Translations under genes and position numbers: made by a program
In this document: positions 1-7,225 of the stretch, piece after piece
Layout: every line of letters begins with the position of its first letter
Position numbering within the stretch: the first letter of the stretch is position 1
The notes under the pieces: model-generated
The model's database searches: none
Seen by the model: only the letters and a program-made list of their open reading frames with translations
What the model was told of the DNA's origin: nothing
Assembly (NCBI GenBank): GCA_012517155.1
Contig: JAAYVN010000083.1
Span: 1-40,641 of the forward strand
DNA from: Ignavibacteriales bacterium
GTDB lineage: Bacteria > Bacteroidota > Ignavibacteria > Ignavibacteriales > Ignavibacteriaceae
Direction of reading: 5' to 3'
Length of the DNA: 40,641 nucleotides

Positions 1-1072
1 CACCAGAATTATCGAGCTGAATACGGTGTAAAAGATCAACAAACTCAGAATTACCAAAATAAGAATTTCTTGTTGATACCGGATGTTCAAGCACACCTAT
101 CTCCTTGGAGACGAATTCTTCAGCGCCGGAAAAGTAGTCATTAAACTTTGCTAAAAATTTCTCATCCGGTATGTAATTCTTCATACTCACGATTTCGCCG
201 TTGATTTTCTGAAAATCCCCGAGAAGTATGGTGGCGATAGCTACATTATTAGCGTGACTACCGGGACCGAGAATAAGAGTTTTGTTAATCATTTTATTTG
301 CCACTTTATGATCGTGACCTGAGAATATCACATCGAATCCAGGAACATTAGCGGCAACTAATTCAACTGCATTTTCATTTTTGAAGGAGTTTTCGTTCTG
401 ATTACCATAATTGTAATCAAGTCCTGAGTGAAAAAGACCAATGATATAATCAGGATTCTCTTTTTCTGTGACAATTTTAATCCACTTACGGGAAGATTCG
501 ATCAAATCTTCAAAATAAATACCAGCCCAAAGCTTTTCCGGTAACCAGTCGGGAATAAGGGGAGTAACCATACCGATAACGGCAATTCGTTTTCCCAGTT
601 TTTCAATAATTTTATATGGAGTAAAGTAGGGGGCAGAACTATCATTTTTCATTGCATTTGCAGCAAGCCAGGGTATCTTGAGTTCCCTTATAATCTTATC
701 ATAAACCGGGTGTCCGGCTTCAATATCATGATTTCCGATGGTTGCCGCATCGTAACCCATGTAATTAAAAACCTGTGAAACCAGGTGAGGAATACCAGTA
801 TTTATATAATTTGAATAATAGACTGCCGGATCACCCTGCAGGATATCCCCGTTATCTAAAAGAACAATTGCATCTCCATTATTCCTAAGTTCCGAGACAT
901 AAGACATTACAGTAGCCAGCGAGTTATTTGTTTCAATATTATTTGTCAAATCGTACGGAAAGATTCTTCCGTGCACATCGCTAGTTACAATCACTTTAAT
1001 TGCCTTCTGTGCAAGAATAATAGCTGAGCTACAGATGAGGATAACGAAAAACAATCTGATTCCGGTTAACAT
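1..1072 (-). CDS. Secreted 5'-nucleotidase / metallophosphatase (UshA/CpdB type), 3' end cut off
   Basis: The first 357 codons are visible; the gene runs off the left edge, so the C-terminal nucleotide-binding domain is mostly missing. The protein starts with a signal peptide (MLTGIRLFF..., likely cut after A21). Two-metal phosphoesterase motifs follow in order: SDVHGR (D32, H34), DNGD (73-76), GNHD (113-116) and GHDH (252-255). Family members hydrolyse nucleotides or cyclic nucleotides in the periplasm to release phosphate and nucleosides. The last visible residues (HRIQLDNSG) look like the entry to the C-terminal 5'-nucleotidase domain. The gene diverges from hemH across 139 bases. The exact substrate cannot be told. 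Confidence 0.88.
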   Translation of the reverse strand, partial: MLTGIRLFFVILICSSAIILAQKAIKVIVTSDVHGRIFPYDLTNNIETNNSLATVMSYVSELRNNGDAIVLLDNGDILQGDPAVYYSNYINTGIPHLVSQVFNYMGYDAATIGNHDIEAGHPVYDKIIRELKIPWLAANAMKNDSSAPYFTPYKIIEKLGKRIAVIGMVTPLIPDWLPEKLWAGIYFEDLIESSRKWIKIVTEKENPDYIIGLFHSGLDYNYGNQNENSFKNENAVELVAANVPGFDVIFSGHDHKVANKMINKTLILGPGSHANNVAIATILLGDFQKINGEIVSMKNYIPDEKFLAKFNDYFSGAEEFVSKEIGVLEHPVSTRNSYFGNSEFVDLLHRIQLDNSG

Positions 1073-1142
1073 TTTTATACTTTTTCCATTATTAATTGGT
1101 AAATTTACAATTACAAGTTAATAATAAAATAGCAAACAGATA

Positions 1143-1186
1143 AATCCCATAATAATTGAATTTAATCCCGGGTGGGATTGTTTTTT
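1143..1186 (+). promoter_or_regulatory. Terminator-like hairpin in the hemH leader
   Basis: AATCCC (1164-1169), loop GGGT and GGGATT (1174-1179) form a 6-bp stem, followed by G and six T (1181-1186), 25 bases before the hemH ATG. An earlier AATCCCA (1143-1149) can pair with the same 3' arm as TGGGATT (1173-1179), giving a competing 7-bp stem. No plus-strand gene lies upstream, so this is not a normal end-of-gene terminator. It could be an attenuator if transcription starts upstream. It could instead be an operator if the promoter overlaps it. Confidence 0.4.
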
Positions 1187-1211
1187 ACTTAATAGAAAAT
1201 TAAGAAAGCAA

Positions 1212-2171
1212 ATGAAAACAGCAGTAGTTTTATTTAATCTTGGAGGACCTGACAGCGTTGATGCAGTACAGCCTTTTTTAGAGAATTTATTCAATGACCC
1301 GGATATTTTCAAACTTCCTTTTCAAAAGCGACTGGCAAAGTTTATTTCCAGGAAGCGTGCCCCAAAAGTAATAGAAGAATACAAGTTGATCGGGGGGAAA
1401 TCTCCTATTGGAGATTGGACAGAACTGCAAAGAAAAAGACTGGAAGATTTGCTGCGTTTAAAATCTGTTAATGCCGATGTATTCGTGGCAATGAGGTACT
1501 GGCATCCTTTAACGGAGGAGACGGTAAAAAAGGTGGAATCCGGAGGATACGACAAAGTAATACTTCTTCCACTTTATCCACATTATTCGATTTCCACAAC
1601 CGGGTCATCCTTTAATGAATGGAAGCGGTTTTACCGGGGGGATACAACAAAACTTGTTTATGTAAATTCATATTTCAAAGACGAGTTGTACTTAAAAGCA
1701 GTAAATGAAAAAATAGAAGAAGGGCTAAAAAAATTTCCAGAGAAGATCAAGGGAGAAGTTAATTTAGTATTCAGTGCACATGGAACCCCAAAAAGTTATA
1801 TAAAAAAGGGGGATCCCTATCTATGCGAGATAATGGTAAGTGTTGAGGAAATAATGAAGTTAAGGAATAACGATCTTCCCCATCATCTCTGTTTTCAAAG
1901 CAAAGTGGGACCAATGAAGTGGCTTGAGCCTTCGACTGATTCAATGATTGAAAAACTTGCGTCAGAGGGGAGAAAACATCTGCTTATAATTCCCATAAGT
2001 TTTGTATCGGACCATGTGGAAACCCTATTCGAGCTGGATATAGAATACCGTCACATTGCCGACGAGCACAAAATAGAGAACTATATTGTAATGCCGGGAT
2101 TGAATGATTCGAAAATTTTCGCAGACTCCCTTGCAAACCAGGTTATTAACTTAGTCAAGGAGACAAAATAG
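1212..2171 (+). CDS. hemH: Ferrochelatase (protoheme ferro-lyase)
   Basis: Inserts ferrous iron into a porphyrin (protoporphyrin IX or coproporphyrin III) at the end of heme synthesis. The 319-aa protein has the normal length of bacterial ferrochelatases without an added domain. Family marks are LFNLGGPDS at the N terminus, GGKSPI (61-66), FSAHGTPKSY with the metal-site histidine H190, FQSKVGPMKWLEP, and SFVSDHVETLFELDIEY with the acidic partner E270. There is no signal peptide. The start is the first ATG after a weak purine-rich stretch (AAGAAAG). The gene stands alone, diverging from the 5'-nucleotidase and 289 bases before porQ. No other heme gene is in the window. A terminator-like hairpin precedes it, so heme- or iron-linked control is possible but unproven. 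Confidence 0.95.
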   Translation: MKTAVVLFNLGGPDSVDAVQPFLENLFNDPDIFKLPFQKRLAKFISRKRAPKVIEEYKLIGGKSPIGDWTELQRKRLEDLLRLKSVNADVFVAMRYWHPLTEETVKKVESGGYDKVILLPLYPHYSISTTGSSFNEWKRFYRGDTTKLVYVNSYFKDELYLKAVNEKIEEGLKKFPEKIKGEVNLVFSAHGTPKSYIKKGDPYLCEIMVSVEEIMKLRNNDLPHHLCFQSKVGPMKWLEPSTDSMIEKLASEGRKHLLIIPISFVSDHVETLFELDIEYRHIADEHKIENYIVMPGLNDSKIFADSLANQVINLVKETK

Positions 2172-2402
2172 TCAAAGTTGGGGAAAGCCGGAAGGATAGT
2201 CAGGAAAAGACCAGAAGCCGAGCAGAACGAGAAGGTTATTCAAAAAGACTCCATTGATCCCCCGGAATATTTTTGTTTTTGACAAAAATGACATAAAATG
2301 TGACAATTTTACACTAAGCTTTCCTTGAGAGGGTATGAGATGCCCAAACCCGACAGAAATGGATTACAACTATAATCCTTTGAATAAACTCTCTTTTTCC
2401 CC

Positions 2403-2433
2403 TTGTTTAAATTCTGTTTTTAGGTTAAATTTG
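2403..2433 (+). promoter_or_regulatory. Predicted -33/-7 promoter of porQ
   Basis: TTG (2403-2405), a 20-base spacer and TAAATTTG (2426-2433) match the Bacteroidota housekeeping promoter (TTTG/TTG, about 20 bases, TAnnTTTG). The box ends 27 bases before the ATG at 2461. It lies downstream of the longer candidate start at 2335, which supports 2461 as the true start. Confidence 0.5.
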
Positions 2434-2460
2434 TCAAATAGTTTAAAATTAATAGGCTTT

Positions 2461-3393
2461 ATGAGAAAAAGTGTTTTTGCAGCAATAATTGTAATAAGCG
2501 GAATAATAAATATAAGCGCCCAGAACACATTCGAGTTTCTTAGAATGGATTTAAGTCCACGTGCCGCAGCGCTTGGCGGTAGTTTTTCAGCAAATCAGGA
2601 TGATCCGGATGTTATTTTCTATAATCCTGCCGGTATAAAAGAGCTTTCTGCTACACCGGTCTCTTTTTCTTTTACAAAGCACCTGATGGATATAAATTTT
2701 GCCTCATTTTCGATGTCGAAAGAATTTGAAAACATTGGACGTTTCGGGGCAGCCGTGCGATATGCCAATTACGGAACTTTCACAAAAGCTGATGAATATG
2801 CAAACAAAACCGGGGAATACAGTGTGAATGAAGTAGCACTGGTAGTTGGTTACGCAGACAGATTTGATGAGAACTTCAATTATGGTGCAAACATAAAATT
2901 TATACACAGTGCCATATCCGAGTATTCATCTTCCGCCATTGCACTAGACTTCGGACTACAGTATTATTTTCCTGAAGAAAACATCAGCATTGCCCTGTCA
3001 GCACTTCACCTTGGTACCCAGCTTTCGTCATACATTGAAACGAAAGAAGATCTGCCATTAGATATAACTTTAGGCGTATCTTATAAACTCAAACACCTCC
3101 CTCTAAAAGGATATCTGGACTTTCACCGGTTGAATGAGAAATCAGATGGTTTTGCGGAAAGGTTCAAATACTTTACAGCCGGAGCTGAATTTCAGATAAG
3201 CAAAGTCTTAACACTCAGGTTAGGATACGAAAACCAAAAGAGAAAAGAATTGAAAATCGATGACTTCTCCGGCTTAGCAGGATTCAACCTTGGTGTAGGA
3301 GTGACTATAAAAAGTTACCAATTCAATTATGCGTACTCATCGCTCGGAGAAATAGGGGCGATACACAGAATCGGAATAGCTACTTCCTTCTAA
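2461..3393 (+). CDS. porQ: PorQ-like type IX secretion outer-membrane protein
   Basis: The 310-aa protein begins with a signal peptide (MRKSVFAAIIVISG..., cut near NISAQ). PorQ-type features follow: TFEFLRMDLSPRAAALGG with FYNPAGI near the mature N terminus, then GEYSVNEVALVVGY, EYSSSAIALDFGLQYY and LPLDITLGVSYKLKH. Alternating hydrophobic strands indicate a beta-barrel of the PorV/PorQ class. In T9SS, PorQ belongs to the outer-membrane machinery that attaches cargo to the cell surface. An in-frame ATG at 2335 would add 42 residues with no signal-peptide character and would start upstream of the predicted promoter, so 2461 is preferred. Its last four bases overlap the end of the opposing TPR gene. 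The T9SS cargo proteins encoded nearby are plausible clients. Confidence 0.8.
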   Translation: MRKSVFAAIIVISGIINISAQNTFEFLRMDLSPRAAALGGSFSANQDDPDVIFYNPAGIKELSATPVSFSFTKHLMDINFASFSMSKEFENIGRFGAAVRYANYGTFTKADEYANKTGEYSVNEVALVVGYADRFDENFNYGANIKFIHSAISEYSSSAIALDFGLQYYFPEENISIALSALHLGTQLSSYIETKEDLPLDITLGVSYKLKHLPLKGYLDFHRLNEKSDGFAERFKYFTAGAEFQISKVLTLRLGYENQKRKELKIDDFSGLAGFNLGVGVTIKSYQFNYAYSSLGEIGAIHRIGIATSF

Positions 3394-4532
3394 AACCTTT
3401 TATACGGATTCTGAATATATTGTTCTGCCTGTTTCCTTGAACTTGCGAAATCCCTTAAATCGAGCACGCGGTGGTAATATTCAAGAGCTTTTTCCCTATT
3501 GCCGAGTTCATCATTAATCATTCCGAGATAAAGAACTGCGTTGACAAGAAAACCCGAAGTTTCCTTCTTATCAATTTTTTCGGATAGCTCAAGAGTCCGC
3601 TGAAGATAAAATTTGGCTGTATCAAGCTGATAACTATCCTTGGCAAACACTCCAAGATAGTAAACCGCTTCTCTTTCAGACTTTTCATAATAGCCGGCAT
3701 ATCTCTGAGCACACTTAAAATATACTTTTTGAAAGACCGTATCAGCGATATAAGTTTGTCCCATCCTTACCGCAATTCTCCCTCTCCATCTTTCGAAAAT
3801 GGGGTTGTCGGGAAATTTCTCATAGAGTTCCTGTGAATACTCTGCCGCCTTAGTAAAATTATTTTCATACTGATAATAGAGGGTCATAAGAAAATATTGA
3901 GCTTCAAAATTCGCATATTTCCCATAGTTAGCAGTATTCATCAAATGTCCAATCCCCTTTTCCTTATTTCCCTTGGGGAAAAAAATCATCAGCGGTTTTA
4001 TTAACGGATATCTATCGGGAATAACGGAGGCATAGTAATCATAAATTCCGAAACCGAGTTCAACATCCCTATTTCCGGGATCCAGTTTAGAAGCGTACTG
4101 CACAATGGGGAGGGCAGTTCTGCCATCATCAGCAGCTTTGAGCCAACTCTCCCGCAGCGCCCTTAGCCTGCCTCTAAAACCAATTGCCCCGCCTTTAAAG
4201 AAGAGAGCATCAACGTTTTTATCATCTTTATCAAGGATCTGGTCGCACTGGAAAATCACATCTTCAAGTTTCTGATAGAAAATATCATCATACCCCTCAT
4301 AATCAAGATCAATTAATATTTTCCACCAGTCTATCATAGCCAGAAAGAATCTACCTGCGGGAGATTCGGGATAGTCTGCCATGAGTTTCCTAAAAGTAGT
4401 TTCAGCCTCAGAAAACTTGATGTTATAGATTTCCTTAATTCCTTTAGAGGTAAGACTGTCAAAATCAGAAGCGACAGTCTTACCGGTTGAAGTAAGAAAA
4501 AACAAAGAGATAAAAATAAGTAGTAATTTCAT
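3390..4532 (-). CDS. Secreted tetratricopeptide-repeat protein
   Basis: This 380-aa protein has an N-terminal signal peptide (MKLLLIFISLFFL...) and is otherwise helical. TPR-like units are seen near the N terminus (GIKEIYNIKFSEAETTFRKL), in the middle (NFTKAAEYSQELYEKFPDNP) and at the C terminus (LGMINDELGNREKALEYYHR). The central ALFFKGGAIGFRGRLRALR segment is known to me from Bacteroidota TPR proteins without an assigned role. It follows glyS by 18 bases on the same strand and probably shares its transcript. It converges on porQ with a 4-base stop-to-stop overlap (3390-3393). The likely site is the periplasm, as a protein-binding scaffold; no enzyme motif is visible. Confidence 0.75.
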   Translation of the reverse strand: MKLLLIFISLFFLTSTGKTVASDFDSLTSKGIKEIYNIKFSEAETTFRKLMADYPESPAGRFFLAMIDWWKILIDLDYEGYDDIFYQKLEDVIFQCDQILDKDDKNVDALFFKGGAIGFRGRLRALRESWLKAADDGRTALPIVQYASKLDPGNRDVELGFGIYDYYASVIPDRYPLIKPLMIFFPKGNKEKGIGHLMNTANYGKYANFEAQYFLMTLYYQYENNFTKAAEYSQELYEKFPDNPIFERWRGRIAVRMGQTYIADTVFQKVYFKCAQRYAGYYEKSEREAVYYLGVFAKDSYQLDTAKFYLQRTLELSEKIDKKETSGFLVNAVLYLGMINDELGNREKALEYYHRVLDLRDFASSRKQAEQYIQNPYKRF

Positions 4533-4550
4533 AAATTTGATTAATAATAA

Positions 4551-6032
4551 CTATAAAGTTGCATCCAAGAGATAGCTTTTTACCTTAGATGCATCGATCC
4601 TTATCTGTTCCATTGAATCCCTCTCGCGTATTGTCACACTATTATCCTGCAAGGTTTGAGTGTCAATAGTCACAGAATAAGGAGTTCCGATTTCATCCTG
4701 TCTGCGATATCTTCTTCCAACAGCTCCCTTGTCATCATAAAATACACGCAGATTTTTACGAAGTTCTGCAACAAGTTTTTCGGAGAATTCAGGCATACCA
4801 TCCTTATTAACCAATGGAAGGACGGCTGCTTTAACAGGAGCAAGTTTAGGATTCAAGCCGAGGACAACTCTTTGCTCATTATTAACCATTTCTTCTCTGT
4901 ATGAGTCAACAAGGAAAGCCATAAAGGATCGGCTTGCACCCGCAGAAGTTTCAATTATGAAGGGGGTGAATTTCTCCTTACTCTCTTCATCATAATACTT
5001 CAATGATTTTCCCGAATATTCCTCATGTCTGGCAAGGTCAAAGTTTGTGCGGTTATGTATTCCTTCAATTTCCCCCCAGCCAAACGGGAACAGGTATTCG
5101 ATATCGGTAGCTTCTTTAGCGTAATGAGCAAGCTTATTTTGCGGATGGTCATGATATCTAAGTTTATCCTTATTCATGCCGAGATTAAAGAACCATTCCA
5201 TTCTTGCATTTTTCCAATAGTCATACCAGTTTTTATCATCCGCCGGTTTAACGAAGAACTGCATCTCCATTTGTTCGAATTCTCTTGTTCTAAAAAGGAA
5301 GTATTTGGTGTTAATCTCATTGCGAAAAGCTTTTCCGATCTGGGCAATACCAAACGGAAGCTTCTGCCGAGAGGATGATTGAACATTCAGGAAGTTAACA
5401 AAAATACCCTGAGCTGTTTCAGGGCGCATGAAAACAACGGCTCCTGAATCCTCCACAGGACCTATGAATGTTTTGAACATTAAGTTAAATTGTCGTGCTT
5501 CAGTAAATGTGGCTTTATTCCCACACTGCGGACAATTCATAACCGCAAGAAGTTTATTGCTTGTCTCCTTATTATCGAGAAGCGAGTCGAAAAGTTCGTT
5601 GACTTTCTCTTCATCTTTAGGAGCAACATCATTAAAATTCGCAGAGCTGAAAGACGGATCAGATTTAACTTCCTCAAGATACTTAAACTTCTTTTTAGGA
5701 GCAATACCATCAGCGAGCACATCAAGACGGAAACGGCTTTTACACTGCTTACAGTCAATCATAGGATCAGTAAAATTCTCCACATGGCCAGAAGCTTCCC
5801 AAACCCTTGGATGCATCAAGATGGAGGCGTCCAAACCTTCCACATCATCGCGGTATGTCATGAACTTCCACCACTCTTCCTTAATATTTTTCAGCAGTTC
5901 AACACCAAGCGGACCGTAATCCCAGCATCCATTAAGACCACCATAAATTTCGCTGGATTGAAACACAAAGCCTCTTCTTTTAGCCAACGACACAATTTTT
6001 TCTAAAACGTCATTATTCTTTTTGTCGCTCAT
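4551..6032 (-). CDS. glyS: Glycyl-tRNA synthetase, homodimeric type
   Basis: Charges tRNA-Gly with glycine. The 493-aa chain is the single-polypeptide class II form found in archaea, eukaryotes and many bacteria, not the two-subunit GlyQ/GlyS form. Visible marks are the N-terminal KRRGFVFQSSEIYGGLNGCW, a zinc-type insert with CKQC and CPQC pairs, motif 2 in the region RPETAQGIFVNF...FRTREFEQMEMQ, and motif 3 (ETSAGASRSFMAFLVDSYR). The C-terminal part is the anticodon-binding domain (VLPLVNKDG...). A predicted promoter lies at 6081-6112, giving a leader of about 40 bases with no T-box or other riboswitch that I can see. The TPR gene follows closely. Confidence 0.96.
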   Translation of the reverse strand: MSDKKNNDVLEKIVSLAKRRGFVFQSSEIYGGLNGCWDYGPLGVELLKNIKEEWWKFMTYRDDVEGLDASILMHPRVWEASGHVENFTDPMIDCKQCKSRFRLDVLADGIAPKKKFKYLEEVKSDPSFSSANFNDVAPKDEEKVNELFDSLLDNKETSNKLLAVMNCPQCGNKATFTEARQFNLMFKTFIGPVEDSGAVVFMRPETAQGIFVNFLNVQSSSRQKLPFGIAQIGKAFRNEINTKYFLFRTREFEQMEMQFFVKPADDKNWYDYWKNARMEWFFNLGMNKDKLRYHDHPQNKLAHYAKEATDIEYLFPFGWGEIEGIHNRTNFDLARHEEYSGKSLKYYDEESKEKFTPFIIETSAGASRSFMAFLVDSYREEMVNNEQRVVLGLNPKLAPVKAAVLPLVNKDGMPEFSEKLVAELRKNLRVFYDDKGAVGRRYRRQDEIGTPYSVTIDTQTLQDNSVTIRERDSMEQIRIDASKVKSYLLDATL

Positions 6033-6080
6033 ATATTACTTTTCCTATTCATTTAGTATGTAGTTTTACAAATAAAGTTT

Positions 6081-6112
6081 CAAATTTAGCCAGAAATCGT
6101 GTAAAATTCAAA
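6081..6112 (-). promoter_or_regulatory. Predicted -33/-7 promoter of glyS
   Basis: Read on the minus strand: TTTG (6112-6109), a 20-base spacer, then TAAATTTG (6088-6081). This is a full match to the Bacteroidota pattern. Transcription would start near 6074, about 40 bases before the glyS ATG. Confidence 0.6.
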
Positions 6113-6124
6113 GATAACTCACTT

Positions 6125-6556
6125 CTATTCCACACTATTTCCATCATTAAAGAACATTTTAACCCATTCAAGATCCGAAATCAGCATCTGAATATTTGCA
6201 AAAGCGTTTTCATGCTTTCCAAAGTATCTCTCAAGAAGAATTTCCTTTTCAGTGGCGAGGGACAAATAGTTTTGAAGCAACGACGCAAACTTCTTAATTT
6301 GGTCCGCCAGTTCGTTTTTAAGAAACTGCAAGTTATTGACCTCCGGATTACCGGCAAGTTTATCTACACCTCTTAAAACACCCAAAATATACTTGGCAGT
6401 AAAAGTCAATTCTTTCAGTTGCGGCTCATTCCCACATTCGAACATAACCGCAATTATTTCTTTCAAAGCAGATTTGTCAACTAATCTGGTGTCTGAAAAG
6501 ACGGTTATCTTTTCAACTAATTCCGAGGCTTTAACTCTTGCCTGATCAATTCGCAT
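6125..6556 (-). CDS. Unknown 143-aa helical protein, last gene of the lepA operon
   Basis: I do not recognise this protein. It is soluble-looking, without signal peptide or membrane segment, and is rich in Leu, Lys and Glu in heptad-like spacing (for example LKNELADQIKKFASLLQNYL), which suggests a helical bundle. It has one Cys (in MFECGNEPQL) and no metal or nucleotide motif. Its ATG overlaps the stop of the upstream O-methyltransferase by one base (TAATG), which implies translational coupling and a shared transcript. The stop lies just before the glyS promoter. The tight coupling argues that it is a real gene and hints at a partner role for the methyltransferase. Confidence 0.7.
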   Translation of the reverse strand: MRIDQARVKASELVEKITVFSDTRLVDKSALKEIIAVMFECGNEPQLKELTFTAKYILGVLRGVDKLAGNPEVNNLQFLKNELADQIKKFASLLQNYLSLATEKEILLERYFGKHENAFANIQMLISDLEWVKMFFNDGNSVE

Positions 6557-7212
6557 TATTTACCTCTTTTACTTTTCTTTATTGCCAATCCAATTCCATC
6601 ACCAATACTCAATATCAATGAATCGAGTTTTTTGTGGGTCATAAAAAGTTCGTTAAACTCCCGAACCTGTTTAGCCGAGCGTTTAAATCCCTTAGCGGGG
6701 TTTTCCAAAGCAGCCTGTCCATGCCAAAGTAAGTTATCCACAAAAAGAATTCCATTTTTCTTAAGCAGTCTAAGAATATGAGGCAGAAATTTGACATAAT
6801 CTTTTTTATCAGCATCAAGAAATATCAAGTCATATTTTTTGTTTAAGCCGGGAAGGATATTGAATGCGTCTCCCTCAAAAAGTTTGATTTTTTTATTCAT
6901 TCCGGATTTAGCAAAGTTTTCTAAAGCTAAAGGGATATTATCTCTACTAATTTCTACAGTGTGGATGACTCCCTTTTTAGGAAGAGCCGCTGCCATTCTA
7001 ATAGTTGAGTATCCAATTGCCGTCCCGATTTCAAGAACTCTCCTGGGTTTAATTATTTTAATAAGAAGCTCCAGAAATTCGACTGAGTGTCCATCTAAAA
7101 CGGGGATTCTTTTTTCTTTTGCTAAACTTTCCATTTCCCCGATAAGATTGCCAGTTTTCTTTTTAAAAGTATTTAGGTACTTGATTTGTTCTTCATACAA
7201 AATCTTATCCAT
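6556..7212 (-). CDS. SAM-dependent O-methyltransferase (COMT/TrmR-like)
   Basis: The 218-aa protein has a class I methyltransferase fold. Motif I is VLEIGTAIGYSTIRMA (59-74), the acidic residue after strand 2 is in TVEIS (85-89), the metal/SAM region is LIFLDADKKDY (129-139), and FVDNLLWHG (157-165) follows. This is the cation-dependent O-methyltransferase family. It includes catechol and caffeoyl-CoA enzymes and bacterial TrmR, which methylates 5-hydroxyuridine in tRNA. TrmR-like tRNA modification would fit the lepA operon, but sequence alone does not settle the substrate. A GGAG ribosome site precedes the ATG. The start lies 13 bases after the protease stop. Confidence 0.85.
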   Translation of the reverse strand: MDKILYEEQIKYLNTFKKKTGNLIGEMESLAKEKRIPVLDGHSVEFLELLIKIIKPRRVLEIGTAIGYSTIRMAAALPKKGVIHTVEISRDNIPLALENFAKSGMNKKIKLFEGDAFNILPGLNKKYDLIFLDADKKDYVKFLPHILRLLKKNGILFVDNLLWHGQAALENPAKGFKRSAKQVREFNELFMTHKKLDSLILSIGDGIGLAIKKSKRGK

Positions 7213-7225
7213 TGCAATCTCCGGG

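Noticed and set aside
2335-2460. N-terminal extension of porQ from the ATG at 2335
   Set aside because: It adds 42 residues without signal-peptide character, lies upstream of the predicted promoter, and a good signal peptide begins at 2461.
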